DNA of 64,000 nt from Clavaria fumosa (Eukaryota > Basidiomycota > Agaricomycetes > Agaricales > Clavariaceae). A model generated the notes under the pieces. The model saw only the letters and a program-made list of their open reading frames with translations. It ran no database searches and was not told the origin of the DNA. The stretch covers positions 2,728,001 to 2,792,000 of the forward strand of contig OX637796.1 in assembly GCA_951802425.1 (NCBI GenBank), written 5' to 3'. A program made the translations under genes and the position numbers. Each line of letters begins with the position of its first letter. The stretch's first letter is position 1. Below, one piece after another: positions 1-11,746 of this stretch.

Positions 1-929
1 GGAGAGAGAGTATCAGCAGGCCCGGCCTGTGGTTGGCTTAGCGATAATGGTATTTTTTTTCCTTGCTTGGATGCCGTGGGAGACAAAGCAAGGAAGGCCC
101 AGGGAATACAAAGACAACCAGAGACGAGAGGAGGAAGAGGAGGAGGGTACGGAGGAGGAGAGGAGGGGATGAGAAGCGGAGATTGGAGGGACCAGGACAA
201 AAAGAGGTCGAGGAGCTTGGGCTGGCCAAAGATTGTGTCAAAAAAACGGTGATGGAAAGTGAGTGAGCTGGCTCGGTTTGGTTCTCTAGCTTTGGTAATG
301 TTTAGATCAGCTCAGTTCGGGATAAAATCGGTCCCAAAATTTTTTAATTTTTTAAAATTGTAAAAAGCTAAACTATTCCATCCATCCATCCTCCTTCATA
401 GAATGTACTATGCAATGGGCGCATACAGCTATCAAGCAAGTAGGGAGAAGGGCAGGATGCTGTGTTGATGACATACGCAACGAGGCTTAGCCTTTGCCGA
501 TGGCCCTGACGGGTGACCTCGTGGTCGTGGTTTGCCGACAGCGATAAGATCAAACGGCAGCCAGTATCGACGACGACGACCCTAGAAGACACCGTCACTT
601 TTACACAAACATCGAAATTTGCGTGGAACCTTACCGTTTCGGTACTCACATCGTGCATCATGCATCAGCAACGGCAGCGGTATCATTCCATGTAATGATC
701 CACCCGTCGTCTTCACTCCCATGATCCCTTCTCCGGTGGAACATGAGCCTGTCGCGCGAAGGGAACAATCGGTTACAGTCTGCGGAAGCCCTTTCAGCTT
801 CAACCTTTCCGCCGCAAAGTATCCTACCTTGCAAAGCACATATAAAAATGGGTGTCCTGTGTTGTTGTGATAACCCCATCACATACATCATTTAATTGAG
901 CTGTGCCGCCACTAAAGAATTAATTACAC
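1..929. other. Left-edge stretch without a recognisable gene
   Basis: I see no convincing coding exon here. Positions 120-200 are purine-rich (GAGGA-type) low-complexity sequence, which explains the Arg/Gly-rich translations on the plus strand. A TATA-like TATAAAAATG lies near 840. Reading frames of 60-97 codons overlap on both strands and resemble no family I know. Confidence 0.5.
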
Positions 930-1253
930 TCACTCGGAAGGCTTCGTCACACGAGCAATGGCCTCCGCCGCAGCGATCTGCGCAGGTGTTGTCGTAACTT
1001 TTGCCCAGAGAGAATCAGCGTTGAGACAGTCAAAGTCGCCTTGTCACTCACCATCCTGTAGTCCTGGTCGCGATGGCAAGACAGACGGTAGAGTAAACCT
1101 TGCCATAGCTTGGTTGGCCCAACGTAAATACATTGGTAGTGATAGTCGGAGCCTAAACGAATAAGCGAACCCTTCACAGTAGCATCATCACCTGAGCCAT
1201 CCCAGATGTACGCGGCATGCCCGTGACTTTTTTGCTGGTAACGACGCGACCAT
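930..1253 (-). CDS. Possible small protein, unrecognised
   Basis: A three-exon model on the minus strand gives a short basic protein. Its middle exon reads YLRWANQAMARF and its last exon TTTPAQIAAAEAIARVTKPSE (split here: TTTPAQIAAAEA then IARVTKPSE), ending at TGA 930-932. The last intron has a good donor (GTGAGT) near 1050. The proposed start at 1253 is only about 23 bp from the divergent sec8 start, which is suspiciously close, so the true start may be internal. The alanine-rich tail and small size would suit a minor mitochondrial subunit, but I cannot assign a family. It could equally be non-coding sequence upstream of sec8. Confidence 0.3.
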
Positions 1254-1276
1254 TATAGCCACCTCTCCGCATTGGC

Positions 1277-4200
1277 ATGTCTCGAGCACCTCCTTTCCCA
1301 ACGAGCTCGACGAGGTGGTCTAAGACCGACGACTACGATTATCTGCAGGACTCCTTCGATCAGCCGCCCCGTCAGCTCCCACTCTCTACATCTCGACTAG
1401 CCTCACGGCAGCAACTGACTGGTGACCCCACGACAGGCCAACCGACCTTGCCACAGAGCAGGTCACCATACATACCAACGAGTGGCCCTTCTCGGCCCCA
1501 GAGATCGGAGCAGAGGACCCCGCGGGGGTCCGACTACACGTACAGAAATAGTAGCAGCACAACACGGTCAGATGCGTCTTCACCCCTCTGTGATGTTACT
1601 TCTTTTAACACCGCAGGATCATCCCAGATCAAAGCCTGCTTTCTTAGATAATGACCTGGAAGAGTCCCCGGTCTCACCGACGTCTCTACCTTCTGTGCTA
1701 TCTGCGTTCAAGGCTGCTGGGGCTCGCAGACGGAACGCTGCCCTCGAGAGTGAGAACATCGACACCGAAAGACAAAGATCAGATACTTCATCTGCCAGAC
1801 AGCGACGTTTCTTCCAAAGACCTGGCCTAAGCTTAAATGGGAAGGCGAAGCACGGCGACATTGATGGTAGGCCCTCCGTTCAATACTCCCTCAAGCAACG
1901 TTTGCGTCGCATCAGACGCACCACTTTCAACCAAGCAAACTGACCCATACATGCAGCTATACTGGATCAGATCAGAGACGAATGGGAGTTTGTCATTGAC
2001 CCCGAAGTGCGCCTCTTTCCCTGGAACTAAAACTAAATCAAAGAGAGTTCACAAATGATCCACCCTTACCCCAGTTCAACAACGTAGATCTTGCCCTCCA
2101 ACTCCTAGATACATCTTCCCTCGGAAAGGACATCGATTCATTTAGGAGGACCAAGCTCATACTTTCGCGAGCCCTTAAAGGATCCGTCGACCGTGCGTGA
2201 CGCCCTCCTGCGCCCCATCCCACCTTGATCATTCTGAAATATACCTCTCCACACACTCTCTCGCTCACGCGACGCGTACGCAGGACACTACGAAGCGTTC
2301 GCCGCCGCGCTGCCGCATCACGCGACGCTGCAGAGCCATCTCGGTGTGACCTCACAGCAAATTAAGGAAATGCGCACCTTGTTGACCGAGGCCAAGGATG
2401 CGCTCGGGAGCAAACGTGCGGACCTTGTGCAGCTCTGGACGAGGAGTCAGATGCTCGAGGAGATGGTCAAACTGCTGGATCAAATGTAGGCTTTCCTTGA
2501 GATTCTCCACTTGCCTAAACTTCTTGACTTGGGGTCTGTCCTCAGAGAACATCTGAAAATGGTACCTGATCTGCTGGAGACTCTCATTTCAGAGAAACGT
2601 CTATTGCAGGCATCTGTGCTCTTGGTGCGAAGCCTGAAAATGATCAATAAGCCTGATATGCTTGAAATCGGTGCTGTCGCAGATTTGAGAAGCTATCTGG
2701 TCAGCCAAGAAACAGTCCGTTCTCCCTTCGCTAATGTCGTCGCTCTGGCTAACGTAAAAGTAGGCATTGCGAGACATTCTCATCGATGAGCTCCAGAGTC
2801 ATTTGTACCTCAAATCTTTTTGGTGCGAATCTCGATGGAGTTCATACGTTCCCAATCAACAAACTTGTATGATCCAAGTCGCGCCTGACCTCGAAGTGCC
2901 GCTCACCCTGGCACCTTCACAGTTCAAAAGGCCGCATTTGAAGATGAGCCACTGCCTTCAGAGATCCTCAACTATCCAGCCTCCGGCTCGGACGGTGCTC
3001 GCCCTTCGAGGCTCACTCGCTATCTCAATAATCTCACATTGCGACCCAATGATCCCCCTTACGACCTCGAAGAACCATGCATCAACACACCGTCTGTCCC
3101 GACGTCAGGCATTGCCTCTAAACCCTCTTTGCCCTCCCTGATCCACTTGACCTCTCAACCGTCTGCGCCACAGCGAAACCCGGAAGCTGATTCCTTCGCG
3201 TACATGGAGACGCTCCTCGAGTCGCTCGCCGTGCTCGGGAAGCTGGGCGCCGCACTGGATGCAGTCGCACAGCGAATCCAGACCGAGCTGTACTCTCTCG
3301 TCGAGTCGACTCTGGAAGAGGTGGAGGACCGAGCGGAGTACAGCCACCGGGCGTCCATGCTTGTACACGTGGGGGCGACTGCTGCGTCCGGCGGCGTCTT
3401 TGTGATTGCGTCCAGAGAAGGCGCGGGACACGTCCTGACACAAGGTGGTCAAGGCCCACTGCTGAGCGCCTCTCGGTTGAGGCTGGCTGCGTTGGAGTCA
3501 TCTTCAAAAGAGGCAGACCATCTCACACTGAAGGACCTTTTTTGGACTGTGTACTCCAAGCTGGACGCGGTCACACAGGGACTTCGCCTTATCTACGAGG
3601 TGTCGAATCGCATCGGATCTGTAGGTCGCCTTGAGATTCGCAGCAAGCACCTTTGATTTCAGCACTGATGCCACCATGACAGAGACGGGATTTCAAGGAC
3701 TCGTCTGGGGCGAAACCGGGTACGCTCTTCCCGCTTGCCGACGTCTTGATACCGGTTCAGGCAGAGGTTGGTAGTATAAATTCGGCAGAGTTACGCAGTT
3801 CATTTCGAGATTGATAGGTTCGGGCTCTATTATATGACTACCTAGCGGATGAGGAACAAGGTGCTGTTTCCGGTCGCAATCCAATCTCTTCCATCAATGA
3901 AATTCTCCGGGACGGCAAATACACTCGGGATCGTTCAAAGGTAAGAGAGGTGTCTGGTTATGATTGCTGCGATTGACGGATAGCCTCGTTGTGCAGCATA
4001 TCTTTCGCTTTGCAGACGCAGACATCAAGGTCGCCGCCAAAGCACTCAAGCAGCACGAAGCCGAACTGACCCGAGTTCTCCGCGACACGATGCCTGGTCT
4101 GGCCCAGGCTTCGTCAGAACAAGCTGTGCAGCTGGCTCTGGCTACTGTCGGAACGGGCGATCGTATTCTCGGCACCGGGCAGCGCCATCGCACGCTCATT

Positions 4201-6135
4201 CATCCAGACGCGTTCCATGTCACCGTTCTGTTCCGGCCGACGCTGAACTTCCTCAGCAGAATTGTGGACATACTACCATCCGGGTTAGAGGCTGCCCGAT
4301 CTTCCAGTGGTGTCCTCGATGAGTTCGTTCTCAAGGTGTACCTACCGCAGCTGGAAGAGAAAGTGTCCATGTTGTTTCAGCAGATTGTCATGGGTACGTG
4401 TGTTGCTTTCGAGATTCCTCATCATCCTACATGACTTGCTGCAGCGAGCGACGCATTTCAGCCTGATCCTTTTTCCTCGCGAGTGTCTTCTCAACCCCTT
4501 ATAAAGGTGGGACGTTCTTCTCATCCCGATCGTTGAATTTTGTTTTGAACACTTTTCTCAGGCGGCGACGCATCTGATTGCTCTGATTAACTCGCTCTGC
4601 GCCATCCTCCGGTCGACGCCATTTCACCAGGAGAATTACTCCCGTTTGATTCTGAGCGTCGTAATTCAGTTCTACCAGCGCTGCAGCGATCGCTTTCAAG
4701 ATCTTGTTTCGCTGAGGCATACAAGCGATCCTGTGGAGGAGCCTCGCCTCGTGCTCGCCGCACAATGGGCACAGAAGCCTGAGTTCAATTCTTGTCTTTC
4801 GGAATTGCTGTCCGCGGTTGTGAGGCTTGGCATTGATTGACTGACCAGGATGTGCCCACTGACTATCTCTGCATCATTTTAGGGGAAGGGTGCCGACGCG
4901 GAGCTGCAGCTGAGCAAGCAAGAAACACAACTCGAGTCGCAAGCTCTGGGCCAGGACGTCGTCGCCAAGGAGGATCTCATTCCATCAATGCGAAACTTAT
5001 CTGCGCTGGGCACTCTTCACCACAGTGTGGTATGCGTCTGCTGTCGTATAGTTAGGATTAAACGCCTTACCAAATTTTTCTATCATCCACTAGGTCTGGT
5101 TATCCGAGCAGCTGAGATCTCTGAGGCCTCAAGAGAGCATCATTGTGACCAGTCCAGAAAAGCCTGAGACAGCGTCTACTGCTACACCTTTTTCACCTTA
5201 TCCCCTGTCAATGCCCGTGGCGCTCCCTGAGGACGAATTGCGTTTCCCCTTGTCGCGAGAAATGACACTGTGAGTTCATGAGGAACGTTATAACTCTGAC
5301 CCTTACCCAACGGGCGTTCTGCTAGGCGATTCCATGCGTTACTTCGAACATATGAACAGCTCGCGGAGCTCATTCTGGATACGATTCGTATCGACGTACG
5401 GTGTCGTACCATCCATCACATTCATGCTGCTTTGCAACTCGTGGGTGTTCTCTTTCGATGTGTTCTTAGACCCTCCTTCACAACTTTGTCATATAGGGTA
5501 ACTATGTCATTGAACGTGAAGCAGGAGAACCAGACCCTCATATCATAGACCTGAACGCTGAGCTCAGTCAGTGTGACGAATTCACGTCGGTGACATTACC
5601 TCCAGAACACCAAAGGTATGGTATTTGCTTTGTCTCGGCATAATATGGTTGACCATTCCCTATTAGATTCGTGTTCGTGGGTCTTGGCCATCTCATGGAA
5701 CATCTCTTGATAGCAAACGCACGCCACATTCGACTTGCCAACACCTTCGGCATCAAGAAAATCCTCCGTAACATGCTTGCTCTCCAACAAGGCATTAGGA
5801 CGATCACAAATGATGCACATGCCAAAGACTTTGAAAGGGCTAAGTGCTATTATGACCAATTTTTCATGTCTCCTCCTGTAATAATTCTCCTTCCCCCACA
5901 TTCCGCGCTTGATTGTCACTCATCACCATGATTGTAGGATATGCTGGCAAGTATACGACAAAAGCCACTCTTCACTTTTGACGAATACAAAACGATGCTC
6001 AGGTTGCAGTGCGGGGTTGACCAGAAGGGAGGTGACGCAGCCATTGCGCAGGCCCAGAATCGAAATTATAACATGTACGTCATTGACCTGCACGGATTGG
6101 AGTTAGAAGAGCCGCCGGAAGATCAGAAGACCTAG
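1277..6135 (+). CDS. SEC8: Exocyst complex component Sec8 (EXOC4)
   Basis: Sec8 is a subunit of the octameric exocyst, which tethers secretory vesicles to the plasma membrane at growing hyphal tips and septa. The start is at MSRAPPFPTSSTRW, followed by a disordered Ser/Pro/Arg-rich leader. From about 2290 the conserved core is readable across several short exons: LREHLKMVPDLLETLISEKR, then INKPDMLEIGAVADLRSYL, then SHLYLKSFWCESRWSSYVP, all characteristic of the N-terminal Sec8 exocyst domain. Further helical exons follow at 3150-3650, 3960-4430, 4560-4840, 5670-5850 and 5940-6135. The last exon ends in LHGLELEEPPEDQKT. Many introns (about 50-70 nt) break the gene, and their borders between 2160 and 3180 are the least certain. 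It converges with the LYR-protein gene, with 73 bp between the two stop codons. Confidence 0.9.
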
Positions 6136-6208
6136 CTTGTACTTCCTCCGCTTACATCTGGCTTTGACGACTAAATCATCTATACATCGTATTTGGATGA
6201 CCACGGTC

Positions 6209-7455
6209 CTACCGCTTCGTCACAGCTTGCTGTCGAATCCACTCCATGTCAGCTGTACTTGCATTAGGGATCCGTTTCGTCCCGAATTCCCCAACGTGAG
6301 CGAGCGAGTTACGCTCTAGTTCGACTGTATAACGACTAGTCGATTCCCCATTCGGTGAGCTAGTCTGAATATAGTTCAAGATTGGTAGGCGGCCAAGTAG
6401 CTCTCGGTAACGCCTGCGGAGCCATCTGCTAGGAAGAGTCGGCTGGGACGAAGAGCCTGAGGGATGGATAAATGCATGTGGCGGGGACTCTAATCCCTGC
6501 ACTCTTCGCTGTCTGCGTGTCGGCTCTTGCGGTATGCGCACTGGACCTGCGAGTCTCACTAGTTCTTCATGGACGCCGGTGCCTTGCAATCCGATCTTGC
6601 GAATGCCAGCCGCAACAACCGCAGATTCTGAGGAGGATTTGGAAATCAATTCGTGCGAAGGAGACCTCTGCACGACGTTGACCTGCAACGGAGGCAAAAC
6701 TCTCTTCCATTCTTGCGTGAAAAATCGCCATCGTATGTTAACCTCGCGTCTCTTGCTGAAACGTCCCAACGCCTTCGCCAGCTCGGAGTCAGGATCCGCA
6801 CGAGGGGGAAGTGTTTTGGGTGTTTTGAGGTCCTCCACTGTCAGCGATCTAGTTGTTCGAGAGACCTTTGAGGTCAGAAGAGCAGTCAATTCCGGCGAAT
6901 AAATGGGAGGACGCGATTTCTCCACTGCGGGAATGATTCTTGGAGGAAGTGAAGCTCCTGGATGGGTGAACAACGGCTAATGATGTAACTGAGCTGAAGA
7001 TAAAGGCGGAGGATGGCTAACATGCACTTTTACCTTCATAATGTCCCATCGCAATGGTCCCTTACGACCATAAGCAAGATCCAAAATACTGTCAAAAGCG
7101 CTCTTGCTCCGTTTGCTTCTATCATGATTCGCAATCCCAAGTTTCTGAACTTCCTGTGATACAGGTGATGAACAAGAGAAGATCGTCATAAACGGCAACA
7201 AGGACCTTGGCTATCCTTTCAAACTTCCTGCTCTGAAGCCCTGCATGGTTCTTTGTGTGTAGGATAGTATGAATGTCCAGACGAGCTTTGACTTGGAAAA
7301 ATTGCCTGTGGGAGCTCTGTCTAGACTTAGTCGAGGACGAAGGCTGCAAAAACGAACTGAAGGTATAGTTGAGGAAGGTTTCTGATTTCTCGGAGGTATG
7401 ATCTGTACAAAGAGAAGATGGCGCTGTTGGGAATACGAGGACGTGGACTGGCCAT
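6209..7455 (-). CDS. LYR-motif (complex 1 LYR domain) mitochondrial protein
   Basis: Read from ATG at 7453-7455, the first exon begins MASPRPRIPNSAIFSLYRSY and continues LREIRNLPQLYL. This is a textbook LYR motif (LYR followed by a basic helix), as found in small mitochondrial assembly factors for respiratory complexes and Fe-S proteins. Further exons give FFQVKARLDIHTI, SILDLAYGRKGPLRWDIM and IIPAVEKSRPPIYSPEL, and the 3' exon carries RREVNIRWRFFTQEWKRVLP. The protein is much longer than classical LYR proteins (about 350 aa against roughly 100), with a fungal C-terminal extension. Introns near 7000 and 7160 have GT-AG borders. It is divergent from the S-formylglutathione hydrolase gene about 140 bp away. 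A tandem duplication covers its start codon (see 7441-7484). The family assignment is from the motif; the exact partner complex is unknown. Confidence 0.72.
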
Positions 7456-7484
7456 TAAAAAGACGTGGACTGGCCATTAAAAAG
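7441..7484. repeat. Perfect 22-bp tandem duplication covering a start codon
   Basis: Two identical 22-bp units occupy 7441-7462 and 7463-7484. Each contains the reverse complement of ATGGCCAGTCCACGT, so the presumed start codon of the minus-strand LYR gene is present twice, at 7455 and 7477, in different frames. Confidence 0.95.
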
Positions 7485-7594
7485 TCCCCTACGGCACAGT
7501 GCATGCCCCCGATTTGGGTATGATCGGGGTGAGCACGTGCCAACTTGAAATGGAATGACACAATCGCCTCCACAGTCAGTACTAGTCAGTGCTC

Positions 7595-8888
7595 ATGCTG
7601 GTCAAAGTCTCGTCGAGCAAAGCTTTTTCGGGAGAGCTCGCAAAATACAAGTTCAAGGTACTCTCACCTTGTCACAAGCTTAAATTTTCAATTGATCATG
7701 ACCCCATACAGTCCGCCGCTCTCGGCGGCTTGGACGCGTCGTTTAATATTTTCCTTCCAGAAACATCCGCAACAAAAAATGTACCACTGTTGGTTTGGCT
7801 GCCCGGGCTAACGTGCACAGAGGATACCGGGTGGAATCTCTTCTCTCCGTTTCTTTGATTACTATTGAACGCCGCACAGAGCACAGAAGGGGTCCTTCCT
7901 TAAGGACGCCGCCTTGCAGGGTATCGCCATCCTGTTCCCAGATACGTCTCCACGTGGAGCCGGTGTCGAAGGAGAGGACGACGACTGGGACTTTGGAACA
8001 GGTGCGTGAGGCAGCCCACATCATCTACGACGTGGAAAGAGTGAAGTAACGATGGCCTGAAAGGCGCTGGATTCTACCTGAACGCGACTCAACCAAAATT
8101 TGCTACGCATTACAACATGTTTACTCACATCACGCTCGAGCTGCCGCAGGTGATTGAGACGGCTGGTTTACCTATTGTGCGCCTCGTTCCTCCTTTCAGC
8201 CTCCAATGTTACTCACTTTAGCCACTAGGATCTCAGTCGCCAATCCATCTTCGGTCACTCGATGGGCGGTCATGGCGCCTTGACATTATATCTTTCGACA
8301 CTCACCAGCACGAGGCAGTATCGCTCTGCCTCGGCATTTGCCCCAATTGCCAATCCCACCAAGTGTCCATGGGGTATCAAGGCCTTCAACGGTTATCTCC
8401 AGGGAGGAGTCGAAGAAGCGAAAGCGAAATATGACGCCACGGAGTTGATAGCAAATAATTTCAAACTCAAGGAAGAAGATATGCATATACTGGTTGACTA
8501 TGCACGTTCCACCTCAGCATCAGACATTCCCTACTCTAATCGCAGTGCTTTGTAGGGACTTTCAGATCAGTTTTACCATGACGGGCAATTACTACCTGAG
8601 AACTTTACACAAGCCGCACGCGATGCAGGCTTCGATGAGTCACAAGTACTAGTCAGAAGCCATCCAGGATATGACCATAGTTATTACTTTGTGAGTTACA
8701 CTCACTGATCTCATGGACTCGCATTGATCACGATCAGATCTCAACCTTTGCAACAGACCACATCGATTGTGCGCAAAACTTCTTTGTCTTATCAAGTCCT
8801 TCTAGCTCACCAAATGACTACATACGCAGTCCATGCTCAATTCCTCAAGCATGGCGAAAAAGAAGATGTAATGAAGAGTGGCGGCTGA
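7595..8888 (+). CDS. S-formylglutathione hydrolase (esterase D family)
   Basis: The enzyme hydrolyses S-formylglutathione to formate and glutathione (EC 3.1.2.12), the second step of glutathione-dependent formaldehyde detoxification in the cytosol. Exons read [69 protein letters not shown] and [20 protein letters not shown]. The nucleophile is the serine of GHSMGG, and the catalytic histidine lies in [10 protein letters not shown]. The final intron (8769-8829) joins to restore [13 protein letters not shown], the usual family C-terminus, ending at TGA 8886-8888. Without splicing this last intron the reading would run into unrelated residues. At least five introns are present. The ATG at 7595 is chosen because the sequence in front of it does not resemble the family. 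Confidence 0.92.
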
Positions 8889-9018
8889 AATGGACGTATG
8901 ACAATCGAATGTAATAGTACTTTTGTTGTAGCGAATTCGATTTCCACCGTGACCGTTCCTGACAGGACCTTTCGGGTGGAGAGAATTATACCTACGGGCG
9001 CGAGGATACCACATCTGT

Positions 9019-10855
9019 TCAGCGGTCACTGAAAGCCATCCTGTCGATGTAAGCTTGCTCTAGTTCTTCTGAATCCTCTGCTATCCAGCGGCTCAGCAAT
9101 GCACCATCGACAGTCATGCGCTGGAAGGGATCGTTTGTGAGCAAACCATTGACCAGGCTTCGTGCTGGGCCGAAAAGGGCGATCAGGGCGTGTACAACTT
9201 CCAGGAGCAATCGATGGAACAGTATACAGACCATCCGGTATCGAGTTCCATATGTCTGATGGGAAGCATAGCTCACCATCCACAATTCGCGCCTTTATAT
9301 GCTGCTCTGCTGTGGGTGAGAATTCGGATTGCGTGAAGTCCGAGTCAGGTGGAATTTCCGAAAGTTCCCGATCGCAGTCGAATGGGTGATACCCTCTATC
9401 AATGGACATTAAGCTGATCGTGTGTATTAAATATAAATGGCCACACGACGAACGACAGCATAATGAAGAGGATAACACCCGCGCTCCAGCAGTCTGAGGG
9501 CATGCCAAGATATCCAAGGTGCTTGTTATCCAGGGCCAAAATCCCTTCTGGCGGTAGATACGCAATCGTTCCACAGACATTGAGTGTTTCCTGGTACGCT
9601 TTGGGGCGTGCGAGACCAAAATCCGCGATTTGAATGCGAGGGTATGGTCCCGGACAATGCAGTAATATATTCTCTGGCTGTGCGCACTTCAGGGAAGAAA
9701 ACTGGCAGAATTACAGGCGATACCTTCAAATCTGTGGAGAAATGTAGAGGGAAACACGCCTCTAGATGGGATTCTGACATACCTCGATGGGAAATTTTCT
9801 TGTTGTGGAGATACAGCAGGCCTTTTAATAGCTGGAACATGATGTATTTCGCTTCCCCTTCAACAAGTCGATGCTCAGGTTCGGCGTAGTTGGTAATGTA
9901 AGTAAAAAGATCGCCTCCTGTGCACAACTGCAGAAATATATGACTAGATTGGTTGAGTCGATATATAATGTGAAATGGATTATAACGTACAGGAATTTCC
10001 CATCGACGTGGAGATCATACACCTTATTGATGTTCGGCTGTGTGAGATGAAGTGTAATTATGACTGAGACGCTGAGGCTCTAAAGGCATACGTGGTTAAG
10101 AGACATCAGGATGGTAAATTCCTTCATGACCAACTTCATGTCGTTTTCTTTCTTCGTTTTGATACTTTTGCAAGCAACTTGACGATAAGCATTTGTATCT
10201 ACGGCTAGATGAACAGTTGCAAAAGTGCCGCTGCCGAGACAGTGGGAGGTCACTACGTAATTGCTGATGCGCTTCGGAGCCTGCCTCAGCGTCACGGCGA
10301 ATGAGAGATGAGATAGAGAACGCACTTTGCGAATCGTTTGTCCTGGCGGAGTGGGGTCAAATATATGCGCCTTCTCCCTAGCGTTCTTTTGCATGTGGAT
10401 GCAACTGAAGTCTTATGACTGTCAAATATGGAACGACCTGGACGGAACACCGACTGACTTTGAGAGTGCGGAATTTCTATGCTATCACCGTCCATCAGGA
10501 TCACCGATGTTTTGTGGATGCGATCGCCGTTCAAGATAATCCCGTTTGTTGACATATCCTAAAGCATTTATCTCTATCATTCATATTCGCGGGGAGTGTT
10601 CATCCGTACCTGACATGAAATGATCACACCGCCTGAACCCGAGGGAATGCTGTGGCAGGGTAACACGAATTCAAAACCAGATTGAGAGGATTACTCACGC
10701 ATATAATTTGCAATGAATGTTCGATACCACGATGTCTGGAATCACATAGTTGCTAAACGCCGGGTTGGTAGTCAAATAGGTTCCCAGCAGACCAAAGTAC
10801 ACACCAAACATGATGGTTTCTCCCAATGACTACTGGTCGGCCAAGGCCCAATAAA
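9019..10855 (-). CDS. FHA-domain checkpoint kinase of the Chk2/Cds1/Rad53 family (5' end unresolved)
   Basis: Chk2-family kinases relay DNA-damage and replication-stress signals. The FHA phosphothreonine-binding domain is split over several exons: RPVVIGRNHHVC, then NYVIPDIVVSNIHCKLYA, then DMSTNGIILNGDRIHKTSVI. After a linker (HIFDPTPPGQT) comes the kinase domain. It has the glycine loop GSGTFATVHLAV, lysine in VACKSIK, glutamate in VMKEFTIL, HRDLKPENILL formed across a micro-exon at 9724-9731, and DFG in IADFGLARP. The APE motif is replaced by PPEG, as in other members of this group. The kinase C-lobe ends in MAFSDR at 9019. I could not connect the FHA exon to a convincing start codon. Frames between 10860 and 11230 might hold an N-terminal exon but do not match the family. 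Confidence 0.85.
9724..9731 (-). other. 8-nt micro-exon encoding the kinase catalytic Asp-Leu-Lys
   Basis: The upstream exon ends CAT-CGA-G at 9783. The next coding bases needed are AT-TTG-AAG, and these lie at 9724-9731 with AG immediately before and GT immediately after on the minus strand. The following exon starts CCA-GAG-AAT at 9677. The flanking introns are 9732-9782 (51 nt) and 9678-9723 (46 nt). Joined, they read HR-D-LK-PEN, the invariant catalytic loop. Confidence 0.9.
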
Positions 10856-10889
10856 ATCACTGGCCGCCTTTCAGTAATATGGTGTAGTC

Positions 10890-11746
10890 CATAGCGAATC
10901 GATCACCTTCTTTGCGACCAGCTCTATTTGTGAACAACTTTGCGCATACGTTCTGCGCACGATCTAACGAGCGCAAAGAGAGTGTTGCCTTTTGCAGTGG
11001 TACTTGAGATGAGTGGTTTTCGAGGCTCTTTACAGGCATATTCTTCGGACTGTAAAATCGACGTAGACGCGTCAAAGCAAAGATTGACTAGATATTGACT
11101 TCGCGATTGATCACGTGTGAACAACTTGCTCATCACGAGATACGGCGTTGATGTTGACCTCGTACTCTCGCGAATGTTGTAGCTACAAATATTCTCAGCG
11201 ATCGTCAGACGACCGCCAGTCCTTTGCAATAGCAGACTTTGTTGTGCGCAGGTAATACAATCAACAGCATTTCACCGTTACTTCGGACTGGGCGTAAAAG
11301 AAGCGGCGCTTAAGACCTGATCGCTTTCGCGGTTCACTATATTCATAGTAAATTCATACCGTATCTTGGTACTTTGTAAGAGTCTCCAAGCTAGAATTGG
11401 AGATATACCTGACCTTCTCACTCTGCAAAGTGACGTTTGCCATGCGCCACCCCGTATCGTTTAATCAATTACTATATTTATTATGATACGTAGCTGACCG
11501 TGATTCACATGACAAGTAGTAAAATATCGGTTGAACCTTCCATTGTACGTGGTACAACTCGTAAGCGGTAATTGAATATTGCAGTACCATAGCATACACG
11601 ATGCAAGATACAACGTGAGTTTATATCATAAATGTTGCTGCGAATGATTGCTGTGATGACGATGCGCCGGGGCTTGAGGATGAGGCTGATAGAGCCGGAG
11701 ACGAGGTAGAAGGTCCTCGAGTTCGGGGAAGAAAGTTCCTGAGACA
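10890..11746. other. Stretch without a supported gene
   Basis: The frame at 10924-11229 on the minus strand is open for about 100 codons but starts and ends without splice or family support, and it does not continue the kinase. From 11230 to 11746 the sequence is AT-richer and shows no coding pattern. The last 250 bases are probably the 3' UTR of the bHLH gene. Confidence 0.5.
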
